Shown here piece after piece: positions 32,925-41,800 of a stretch of 64,000 nt of DNA (positions within the stretch are counted from its first letter, which is position 1; every line of letters starts with the position of its first letter). Below the pieces are notes generated by a model. The model worked only from the letters and a program-made list of their open reading frames with translations, did not search any database and was not told the origin of the DNA. The DNA is taken from positions 62,001-126,000 of the IMG/VR virus record IMGVR_UViG_3300009009_000002; one strand, given 5' to 3'. The DNA comes from a virus. A program made the position numbers and the translations under genes.

Positions 32925-34346
32925 ATGGAGAAAAATTCTGGAGTAGGTAGCATATTAAGTACCGCATATGTTGGAAGTGAAGCTATTAAGGGAGCAAAGG
33001 AAAGTAAAAGACTCCTTAAAAATCCTAATGTAAATAAGTTTGATGAAATTTTAAAAAACACTCCACAAAAAACTATTTCAACTTTTAAAATGTCATCAGC
33101 AATTGACGAGCTGTATCTTGAGAAATTATCATACGAAAACAATCAAAATAATGAAGATAAAAAAAAGAAAAGAAATATAGCGCCTTACATAATTGGAGCA
33201 TCTATATTGGGAGCTGGCGCTGCTGAAGCTATAAAAACAGGAAATCCATTAAGGCCACTGAGAACTGCAGGTAAAGCCTTGAAGGAATTTGGGCACAAGC
33301 TACCTAAAGCTGTACTTGGCAGAAGTGGAAAACCTATATTTGAAGGTTTAAGAAAATCTAAACAGATAGTTCAGGATACCAAAAAGTTTGATAAAGCATT
33401 ACATGGAGGATCGCCACAAAATCTTCTCCATTATTATTTGCCAGGCGTTGTTTTTGGTGGAGGTATGGGTGCAAGCAATTTAGCGGTTCATTTGTTGGGA
33501 GATAAATACTTTGATAAAAAAGTTAATAGAAAATCATATAATAATTTCCCAAGCCCTAGTGTTCAAATATATAGAAAGAGAAAATCAGCATCAGATATGA
33601 TAGATAATAATTTCATGGAAAAAATAGCACAACTAAAAGGCAAAGCTTTTGCTAAAAAATTATTTGTTGAAGATTTTTTACAAAATAGTTTAAAAACAAT
33701 ACCTTTTGCACTAACTCCAATAGCTGTATCTCATGCAATGAATAGAAATTTAAAAACTGATTTTAGTCCAATAAGAGGAAGTAAAGCTCAAAATCATAAT
33801 GTTGATAAAATTATAATCGAAATGCCAAGAGAAAAACTTATTAAAACAGCAAACGTAAAAAAAAATTTTCAACTATATAAAAAATTAAAAGGTAAAAATT
33901 TTAAAGGGTTTACTTTCAGTAAATTTAAACCTAAAGCTGATTCAGGTATAGAGTCATGGGAAAATTTTGCAAAATATAGGGTGCCTGAAGGCATGGTCAG
34001 GTCTTTAAGTTGGTTTGGAGTTCCTGCGGCTATAACTGCGCTAACTGGAAGAAATATAAAAGGCTTAGGAGAAAAAGTTAAAAAACATGAAGATATAGAT
34101 CCTGATAAAGTCAGAATAACAGTTGATAGAGGTTCTGAATACGATGATGCAAATAAATTTATGGATGCATCTAGAATGTCAAGAATGGCAGATACTAATG
34201 AATTATTTATTGAGAAAAAATCAAGTGTGACAAAAGACATAGATAAAATAGTGAAAAATATTTTATCTGAAAATAAAAAACTTAAATCAATAAATCCAAG
34301 AGTTATAACTCAAGGTATTCAAAAAAACAAAAAAATGTTAGGATGA
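32925..34346 (+). CDS. Probable inner-head protein with hydrophobic segments
   Basis: 473 aa, ATG after AAAGGAGCATAGAG. Basic overall. Short hydrophobic stretches occur around residue ~90 ('PYIIGASILGAGAAEAI') and ~180 ('YYLPGVVFGGGMGASNLAV'), with another near 365 ('WFGVPAAITALTG'). K-x-A or near versions are 'LYLEKLSYEN', 'FMEKIAQLKGKAFAKKL', 'LIKTANVKKN', 'LFIEKKSSV'. Its last codons overlap the start of the WYL gene (ATGA), indicating coupled translation. Membrane-interacting inner-head proteins ejected into the host would fit, but the sequence gives no direct proof. Confidence 0.48.
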   Translation: MEKNSGVGSILSTAYVGSEAIKGAKESKRLLKNPNVNKFDEILKNTPQKTISTFKMSSAIDELYLEKLSYENNQNNEDKKKKRNIAPYIIGASILGAGAAEAIKTGNPLRPLRTAGKALKEFGHKLPKAVLGRSGKPIFEGLRKSKQIVQDTKKFDKALHGGSPQNLLHYYLPGVVFGGGMGASNLAVHLLGDKYFDKKVNRKSYNNFPSPSVQIYRKRKSASDMIDNNFMEKIAQLKGKAFAKKLFVEDFLQNSLKTIPFALTPIAVSHAMNRNLKTDFSPIRGSKAQNHNVDKIIIEMPREKLIKTANVKKNFQLYKKLKGKNFKGFTFSKFKPKADSGIESWENFAKYRVPEGMVRSLSWFGVPAAITALTGRNIKGLGEKVKKHEDIDPDKVRITVDRGSEYDDANKFMDASRMSRMADTNELFIEKKSSVTKDIDKIVKNILSENKKLKSINPRVITQGIQKNKKMLG

Positions 34347-34597
34347 TAATTTTGAATAATATAATAAGCGTAATAACTGAAGCTGCATCAAAGAAAAAAT
34401 TAGTTGAAATAACATATCAAGACTCAAAAGGTCTTGTTACAAACAGAGAGACAGAGCCATATGAAATAAGAGATAATTCTTATTATGGATTTTGTATTTT
34501 AAAAAACAGTATAAGAAAATTTAAATTATCTAACATTTTGTCAGCCAAAATGTTAGATAATGAGTATAGACCTAAGTGGTCAGTTAAAATTCCGTAA
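34343..34597 (+). CDS. Stand-alone WYL-domain protein
   Basis: 84 aa, ATG overlapping the upstream stop as ATGA. After a short helix with 'VITEAASKKKLVEITYQDSK' it is a compact WYL-type (SH3-like) beta domain: 'TEPYEIRDNSYYGFCILKNS' and 'IRKFKLSNILSAKML'. Family knowledge: WYL domains bind nucleic acids or nucleotides and often regulate anti-phage and phage systems. It is clearly paralogous to residues ~30-100 of the helicase at 52961-55093 ('TEPYEIRGDDYFGYCKLRNN', 'IRRFKIKNI'). No helix-turn-helix is attached, so it may bind RNA or DNA or regulate a partner. Confidence 0.75.
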   Translation: MIILNNIISVITEAASKKKLVEITYQDSKGLVTNRETEPYEIRDNSYYGFCILKNSIRKFKLSNILSAKMLDNEYRPKWSVKIP

Positions 34598-34670
34598 AGA
34601 TAGGCTGCTTTACTTTGATTGCTATTTATAATAAAATTTAAATTGAAAACATAATAAAGGAGGTTTAATC

Positions 34671-34814
34671 ATGGAATATAAAAATCATCCAGGATTTATC
34701 GCTTTTAAAGCTTCTAATGTAAAAGAAGATGTAAGCTGTAAAGAAGAAAATATTGATAAAGATATCGTTGAGCCTGAGAAAAAGAATGAAGGTGGTGACG
34801 AAGGCAAAGAGTAA
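34671..34814 (+). CDS. Small acidic protein (47 aa)
   Basis: ATG with AAAGGAGG seven bases upstream. Encodes 'MEYKNHPGFIAFKASNVKED' followed by an acidic Lys/Glu-rich tail ending 'EGGDEGKE'. No motif recognised except a FKAS sequence reminiscent of the head-protein motif. Its stop falls in a GGCAAAGA / TCTTTGCC hairpin just before the next gene. Unknown function. Confidence 0.5.
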   Translation: MEYKNHPGFIAFKASNVKEDVSCKEENIDKDIVEPEKKNEGGDEGKE

Positions 34815-34833
34815 AATCTTTGCCTTAATACTT

Positions 34834-36684
34834 ATGAGAAAATTATCTGATTCTATAATAAAAGAAGCATGTGAAGAACTAAATGTTGAAGGAAAGCTAG
34901 AAAAAAAGGCTTTAAACTTTGCAGATTTTTCTTTTTTGCCAGGATCTATATTGGGCTCAATAACTGGCTCAATTATAGCTGGGAATAAAGTTAAAGCTGA
35001 GAACCTTCAAAGAAGAATGGAAGAAGAGGACAGAACAGCTTTAAGCGGAAATTATTATAACCAGGCTCAAAATATAGTTAATAACTTAAAAGTTGTATTC
35101 ACGCCATTTGGAGTTATATATATAGTAAAAGATGGCCCTAAAGAAACTACGATTGAAAATATAAACACAAATGAAATGAATACAGCTATGTACTCTGCTT
35201 GGCAAGCTAAAGATGCAGAATACTTTAAAAATATACTATTAAACAAAATGCAAAGTGAGCTTCAATTTGTTGAACAAATGTTTGCAAAAAAAATGGTGGA
35301 AAAACAGCTTGGTATAAATAATACGATAAAACAAGAAAAGAAAGCATCTATAGATTTTAATGACTTAACTTTATATGAAACTTTAGAGTATGTATCAAAA
35401 ATGAAGGATATGTATTCTAAACAAAATGAAGCTACAGAGAAGATAGCATCTCTTTTAATTAATGAGATGGATGAAAGAGAAGATGATTATGTTATATCTT
35501 TAAAGTTAGAAAGACCAGTAGAAAAATATGCTTTCTTCGGAGAGGCTTTAAAATTTATGGGGCTTGAAGTAGGAAGTAAAGACATAAAATCATTACAAGG
35601 AAAATTTCTTAATCCATCACATTTAAATAATAGAGTTCAAGTAGGCTTTTTACCTGATAGAGTTGTTTTTATAGTTGATAATAAGGTTATGTCTTCTCTT
35701 CTTGCTATGGATATGAATGAGGAGGGATTTGAGAATTTTAATAAAAGTAATGAAGGTTACTTTAGAAACTTATTTAAAGAAGAAGCTAAAAAAGGAATGT
35801 TAAGAATTCAAGGTAAGATTCCGCCTAATTCTCCTTTAATGAAAATGCAAGAAAAAAAAGCATCTTTTGAGGATAATGACTTATCTCAAATCTTTAAAAG
35901 AAACGACATACATCCTTTAATTTATTATAAAGCTTTAACAAAAACATTCGGTGATACATGGATTTCATGGGACGGCAATGCACTTGTTAAAGCAATAGAA
36001 AACTCTTTTAATTTAAAAGATGGTGTACCTAGTATTCCACTAAATAAAATATTATCAATAGAAGTTTGTAATTCTAGCTATACTCCATATACAAGTAAGC
36101 ATGCTTTCGAGAAGATAATAAGAGGTTTTACTGAAAAATCAGTTAACTTTATGGAGAGAGAAATCTCAGATATAACTCCAGAAGATTTAGCTCTAGGTAT
36201 AGATGCTTTAGATTTAGTAACTCCTAATGATGATATATATGATAATTTCAATCATGAAGTCTTCTCTCATATAATTGAAATCTTATTGATAAATAATTGT
36301 AAAATATTTTATCCGTCAGAAATGACAGACTCTGTTTTAAAAGATGAATTTTATAGTCAATTAAATGAATATCTTTTAAATGCTACAAATAAAAAAGATA
36401 TTGAAGCTATAGACAATAAGAAGCTTGAGAGTAAAACCATAAGTAATAATACGATAATAAATAAAGTATCTTTATCTATACTTAACAATATAAGGAAAGT
36501 AAAAAAATCTTCTGATTTTGATAATATAAAATTCATTTCAGATGTACTAAATAAAACAAGTATAGAAGATAATATAAAAAGCATTATTGAAAAACAAGTT
36601 ACAAATAATATATTTTTAGATGAAGTATTGGTTATCAAAACAAGAGTATTAAAAGAGCAACTCGCTTTTCTTGAGCTAAATTAG
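34834..36684 (+). CDS. Large probable virion protein, unknown function
   Basis: 616 aa if translation begins at ATG 34834. In-frame starts further upstream (ATG 34786, GTG 34795) overlap the preceding gene, and the best ribosome site is not obvious, so the N-terminus is uncertain. A hairpin GGCAAAGA / TCTTTGCC (34803-34824) lies just before the chosen ATG. Near the N-terminus come 'IIKEACEELN' and 'GKLEKKALNF', then a hydrophobic segment 'SFLPGSILGSITGSIIAG'. Further K-x-A motifs are 'KQEKKASIDF', 'ATEKIASLLI', 'PVEKYAFFG' and 'MQEKKASFED'. It directly precedes the portal gene. Likely an internal head protein. Confidence 0.48.
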   Translation: MRKLSDSIIKEACEELNVEGKLEKKALNFADFSFLPGSILGSITGSIIAGNKVKAENLQRRMEEEDRTALSGNYYNQAQNIVNNLKVVFTPFGVIYIVKDGPKETTIENINTNEMNTAMYSAWQAKDAEYFKNILLNKMQSELQFVEQMFAKKMVEKQLGINNTIKQEKKASIDFNDLTLYETLEYVSKMKDMYSKQNEATEKIASLLINEMDEREDDYVISLKLERPVEKYAFFGEALKFMGLEVGSKDIKSLQGKFLNPSHLNNRVQVGFLPDRVVFIVDNKVMSSLLAMDMNEEGFENFNKSNEGYFRNLFKEEAKKGMLRIQGKIPPNSPLMKMQEKKASFEDNDLSQIFKRNDIHPLIYYKALTKTFGDTWISWDGNALVKAIENSFNLKDGVPSIPLNKILSIEVCNSSYTPYTSKHAFEKIIRGFTEKSVNFMEREISDITPEDLALGIDALDLVTPNDDIYDNFNHEVFSHIIEILLINNCKIFYPSEMTDSVLKDEFYSQLNEYLLNATNKKDIEAIDNKKLESKTISNNTIINKVSLSILNNIRKVKKSSDFDNIKFISDVLNKTSIEDNIKSIIEKQVTNNIFLDEVLVIKTRVLKEQLAFLELN

Positions 36685-36695
36685 GAGGGTAAACA

Positions 36696-38663
36696 ATGAG
36701 TGATATAAATAAAGACATAACAGAATTAGATGAACTTCCAATGAACGCCATAGATCTTGACAATCCTCTTGATGGTGATGATAAAAAAATTGCAATGTTA
36801 AGAGAGGAAAAAGATAAGGCTATAAGTATGGTGAAGATTGCATCTTTTGATGGAAGACTTCAAGACCCATACCCTACTCCATTTTTAAATTTATCCGATA
36901 CCAAGATACCTAGGACATCAACTGAAATTTTTAAATGGTGTAAATATTTTTATACTTTTGACCCGCTAATTGCAGGAGCCATTAATGCACTATCCACTTT
37001 TCCAGTTACTGAAATTTATTTAGAAGATGTAGATGAAAACGGAAAAGGCGATAAAAATGAAGATAGTGATACTTTAATTTTATATAAAAAAATCTTTTTT
37101 AAAGATTTAAATATATATAAAATGTTAATTGAAATAGGTATAGATTATTATTTGTATGGCAACTGCTTTATATTTGGAGAACTACATACAAATAAAGCAA
37201 CTGGTAGTGTTGAGTGGAAGAACATGGTGAGACTTGATCCTAATAGAGTTATTATAGATTATAACCCGGCTACAAAAGAAAAGAAATTTAAATGGAGAGT
37301 ATCTCCATCTATTGCTAAAATTATAAAAGATAAAAAGCCAAAAGATGAGTATAATAAAATACCAGATATAATGAAAGAGGCAGTACTTAAAAATAACTCT
37401 ATAGTATTAAATTCAAATAATATATATCACTTCCCAAGACCTACAGATTCAGCGGGAGATAATAATATTTGGGGAACACCTATTATTGCAAATGTACTAA
37501 AACTTTTAATGTATAGAAATATATTAAGACAATCTCAGGAGGCTATTGCGAGAGAACATATAGTGCCTATGAGAGTTTATTATTTAGATAGAACCAATGA
37601 TTATAATCCTACGGCTGATTGGAATAAAGTTGCATCTAACTTTGCTGCTGAACTTAATAAATCAGTAAAAGACCCTAATTATAAAGTTGTATCTCCTGTT
37701 CCTGTTAATTTGATAAAAGTTGGAGGTCAAGGAAGGGCTTTATTATTAACTCCAGAAATAGAGCAAATACAAGCTGAGATTTTGGCAGGAATGAATGTTC
37801 CAAGAGAGTTTATATTTGGTGGAGTTGGTTATTCTGGAAGTTCTATATCTTTAAAAATATTAGAAAATCAGTTTATAACTTATAGACTTTTACTAAAAGA
37901 CTTTATGCAAAACTTTATAATAAAAAATATGGCTAAAGCTAGAAAAGAATGGGTTAGTGAAAAGGATGATAGTTCATTAATTACAGTTAAAATGATGGAC
38001 TTAAAAATGCAAGATGACGTACAGCAAAAACAATTAGTAATACAATTAAATCAAGCTGGCAAATGTACTAATGAGTATATGTGGAAAGTTATAGGAATGG
38101 ACCCTGATAAAATGAGGGAGTCATTAAAAGATGAAGCAATAGAAGCTATAAAAACTGATACAGAAATAAAAATGGAGCAGTTAAAATCACAATTAGAACT
38201 TCAAAAGGTGCAGATGCAAGTAGATCAAGAAATAAGAAAATTCCAATTAGAGATGTATAAAAGTGACCCACAAATGAATCAGGAAGAAGCTCAAATGAGT
38301 CAGGAACAACAAATGATGCAACAGCCTATGCAAGGACAGGGTCAAAGTCAAGACCAAGGTATGCATCCAGCGGCACAAGGTCAAATGCAACCAGAGCAAA
38401 TGCAACCAGAGCAAAATCCAGCTATTGACGAATCTGATGTCGTCAATGAGGATGCTCAGATTCAAAATGTTGCTCTTCAATTAATTAAAACAGGGGAAAA
38501 AGGAAGAGATGCTTTCTTAGCTTCCTTGCCTGATAGATATAAACAAAAAGTTATAAAGAAAATGCAAGAATTAACAACATCTATGAATAATCAGCAAGGT
38601 GCAGGAATAGATATGAGACCTATGCCAGAACAAAAACCACCAAGAAGAGATAGCCTAAAATAA
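36696..38663 (+). CDS. Portal protein
   Basis: 655 aa, ATG after AGGAGGGTAAAC. It shows the usual portal layout: N-terminal arm, 'FYTFDPLIAGAINALSTFPV', 'DYYLYGNCFIFGELHTNK', 'LDPNRVIIDYNP', a long central helix region with 'LTPEIEQIQAEILAGMNVPR' and 'FIFGGVGYSGSSISLKILEN', and a C-terminal Gln/Met-rich tail (~residues 525-600) with repeats such as QPEQMQPEQ. Residues ~44-52 contain 'SMVKIASFDG', a K-x-A-S sequence that could be a maturation site removing the N-terminal arm. Role (family knowledge): dodecameric channel for DNA at the head vertex, partner of the terminase encoded at 47542-49158. Confidence 0.85.
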   Translation: MSDINKDITELDELPMNAIDLDNPLDGDDKKIAMLREEKDKAISMVKIASFDGRLQDPYPTPFLNLSDTKIPRTSTEIFKWCKYFYTFDPLIAGAINALSTFPVTEIYLEDVDENGKGDKNEDSDTLILYKKIFFKDLNIYKMLIEIGIDYYLYGNCFIFGELHTNKATGSVEWKNMVRLDPNRVIIDYNPATKEKKFKWRVSPSIAKIIKDKKPKDEYNKIPDIMKEAVLKNNSIVLNSNNIYHFPRPTDSAGDNNIWGTPIIANVLKLLMYRNILRQSQEAIAREHIVPMRVYYLDRTNDYNPTADWNKVASNFAAELNKSVKDPNYKVVSPVPVNLIKVGGQGRALLLTPEIEQIQAEILAGMNVPREFIFGGVGYSGSSISLKILENQFITYRLLLKDFMQNFIIKNMAKARKEWVSEKDDSSLITVKMMDLKMQDDVQQKQLVIQLNQAGKCTNEYMWKVIGMDPDKMRESLKDEAIEAIKTDTEIKMEQLKSQLELQKVQMQVDQEIRKFQLEMYKSDPQMNQEEAQMSQEQQMMQQPMQGQGQSQDQGMHPAAQGQMQPEQMQPEQNPAIDESDVVNEDAQIQNVALQLIKTGEKGRDAFLASLPDRYKQKVIKKMQELTTSMNNQQGAGIDMRPMPEQKPPRRDSLK

Positions 38664-38675
38664 GGATGTGATTAA

Positions 38676-38891
38676 ATGAAAAGAGGAATAAAAACATTTA
38701 TACTTCCTATGCAGGATAAAGAAGCTTCAATTTTTATGAATAATAAAGATATAGTTGTAACACTAAAGGAGAGACACTTTGCCCCAAAAGAGGGATTACT
38801 ATATTTATATATAGAATATGACGACTTCGCTCCTGAAGGTGAAGATTATGAAGATTGTGATGAAGGTGGGTGTTTATTAAATGATACATGA
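38676..38891 (+). CDS. Small protein translationally coupled to the RNA polymerase
   Basis: 71 aa, ATG after AAGGATGTGA, 12 bases past the portal stop. It overlaps the polymerase start by 11 bases, so the two are probably translated in tandem. N-terminal half mixed alpha/beta ('RGIKTFILPMQDKEASIF'), C-terminal quarter very acidic with two Cys. No family recognised. A small polymerase-associated subunit would be an attractive but untested idea. Confidence 0.5.
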   Translation: MKRGIKTFILPMQDKEASIFMNNKDIVVTLKERHFAPKEGLLYLYIEYDDFAPEGEDYEDCDEGGCLLNDT

Positions 38892-41800
38892 AAAAACTGA
38901 AGATTTAAAAAGAAGACTTATGAATTTTATGCAGAGGAATACACCCATTAAGGCTGATACTAGAAGTTTACATATTGAGAACTTAACTATAACAGAGCCT
39001 TCAGCAGTAAATGATTTAGACCAACAGCTTAACATGAAGTATTCTGAATCAGGAAATTTAAAGGGTTGGCTTAGGGGAAATGTTACAGTTACAGACAATA
39101 AAACAAATAAAGAAATAGCAAAAACTAATCCGATAAATTTAATACCTGTATATTATATGACTGATAGAGGTACATATATAAGTAATGGTATTGAGAAAAA
39201 TATTTTAACTCAAATGAGATTAAAACCTGGAGTCTATACTGAAAAAGGTGCTGACATAAGAACCAATCTTATGTTTGATATGACAAAACAGTATCTTCCT
39301 AGAATAGATATTATATTTGATCCAGGTGCAATGTCATTTAAAATTATTATAAAAAGAGGAAAAGACACTAAATTTGATGGCATTGGATTTTTAAGAGAAT
39401 TAGGTTTTTCTGATGCTGAAATAAAAAGAGCTATTGGTAACGATTCAGTTTCTGATATGCTATTTTCAGTAAGCAGAGAAAGAAAAAGTATATACGATAT
39501 ATTTAAAGCTATAACTGGTAAAACATCTAGTGATACGCCAGATAAAACAAGAGATATGTTATTTTCTTATTTTGATAATGAAATGACGTTTGGAGAAGAT
39601 GGTAAGGAGTCAGTTAAATCAACTATAAATTCAAGTTCTAAAAGTTTAAATAAAGATATAATATTAAGGTCTGTAAATAAAAACTTTGCGGTATTTAGAA
39701 ATGAAGTTGAAGAAGACGATAAAGATGATTTAAGATTTAAAGTTGTATCAGATGATAATGATTTGATAATGGAAGAAGTTGCACAAGACTTTGAGGTATT
39801 TAAATCATCTGTAATAAATACTTTAAATACAAGAGAAGTTTTAAATTCATCAGACTTAAGAGGATTAACTAAGTTAGGGAAAAATATTGATAAATTCATG
39901 AAAGAAAGTGATTTATCGCAAAATCCGGAACAGACTAATCCACTAGAAATAGCATCCATTGATAGAAAAGTTACTCAGATAGGTGGGTTTCAAGGTATAT
40001 CAAAAGACAATGCTGACAAAGTTATTAAACCAAGAAACTTAAAAGCTATGGCAATTAATAGATTAGATCCAGTTGAAACTCCAGAGTCAACAAAGATAGG
40101 ATTAATAGAACATTTAACTCAAAGTGCTGAGGTTAAAAATAAAACTATTAGTACAGAGTTTATAAAAGTAAAAGATGGCGTTGCCGTAAATACTCTTGCC
40201 AATGTAGTTAAATTAACTCCAGATAAAGAGTATGACTCTAAAGTTGCCTTTTATGATTTAAGATATATAAGAAAAGATGGTAACAAAATAATATTTACAA
40301 AAGATGTAATTCCAGGAAGATATAAAAGTAAAATTCAAGATATTCATATAAGTGAAATACAGTATGTTGATAGAGCTCCGCAAAACCTTTTAAATTATGC
40401 TGCAAATATGATACCCTTCGTAAGTCATGATGATGGAAACAGAACACTTATGGGTACTAATATGCAAAGACAGGCTGTCTCAATTATCAACAGAGAAGTT
40501 CCACTTGTTATGTCTGCGTCTGACGATAAAAGGACATATGAAGATGTTATAGGGGAAAAATATGGGAAGCCAGTAAATTCAACGACTAGTGGAGTTGTAA
40601 AAGATATAACTTCATCTAGAATAATAATTAAGGATGAAAAAGGAAAAGAGCATGCTCATAATTATTACGACCATTTTCCTGTCAATCAAAGTTTTATCAA
40701 TAATGAGCTATTAATAAAAAAAGGACAAGAAGTAAAAAAAGGTCAAATGCTTGCAGAAGGATGGCAAACTAGAGACGGTAAACTTGCCTTAGGTGCAAAT
40801 GCAAGAGTTGCTTATATGCCATTTAAAGGCTTTAACTATGAAGATGGTGTAGTTGTAAGTAAAGACTTTGCTAATAAAATGTCAAGCGAAGAAATGCATC
40901 AAGTAGAAATTGAAATTTATTCTGACTACTTAGGTGGTAAAGGTAGTAACATACGGGATGAGCTAAAAAAGTACACAGTTAACCAAGAAATTTTAACTAG
41001 GCTAGATAAAGACGGAATAATAAAAGAGGGCTCATACGTAAAGCCAGGCAATATACTAGTGGCATTCTTAGCTCCAGAAGATAAATATGAAACTTATGGA
41101 CTATCAGAAGTCTTAGGAATTAAAAAGAAAAATGTAACTTATAAGCTGGGCCAAAAAATAATAGAGGAATCTAGTTATTTAGAAGGTACAGTTAAAAGAA
41201 TAAATATAATAGAAAGTCCTGAAGCAGGAATAAAACAAAAAATAGTAGTATCTCTTTTAAGTGAAAAGTCATTAAAGCTAGGAGATAAAATTTCTGGTAA
41301 GCACGGAAATAAAGGAATAATAACAAAGATACTCCCTACATCTGAGATGCCTGTAGCTGAAGATGGCAAAAATGTTGACTTAATCTTTTCTCCATTAGCG
41401 GTACCTTCAAGGAAAAATTTAGGCCAATTATTAGAAGTCAATGCTGGATTAATAGCAGAGAAAAAGGGAAAACCTTTTATTGTAAATAATTTTGACCCTA
41501 AAGAAAAAGAGAGAGTTGAAAAAGAATTAAAAGAAATAGGTATTCCTGATGGAAAAATGAAAGTTAGCTTAAGAGAAAGACAAGACGATGACAGCATTAA
41601 AGAAATCCCTGTAGACAATCGTGTTACAGTTGGCAATATGTATATAATGAAATTAAAACACAAAATTGATGATAAAGTTCAATCAAGAAGTAACATTGAA
41701 GGTGTTGCTCCTGAAAGAAAAACATTTATGCCTGCTAAAAAATTAGGTCAGGCACAAGGCGAAAAGTACAATCCTCAAAGACTTGGTGAAATGGAAATGA

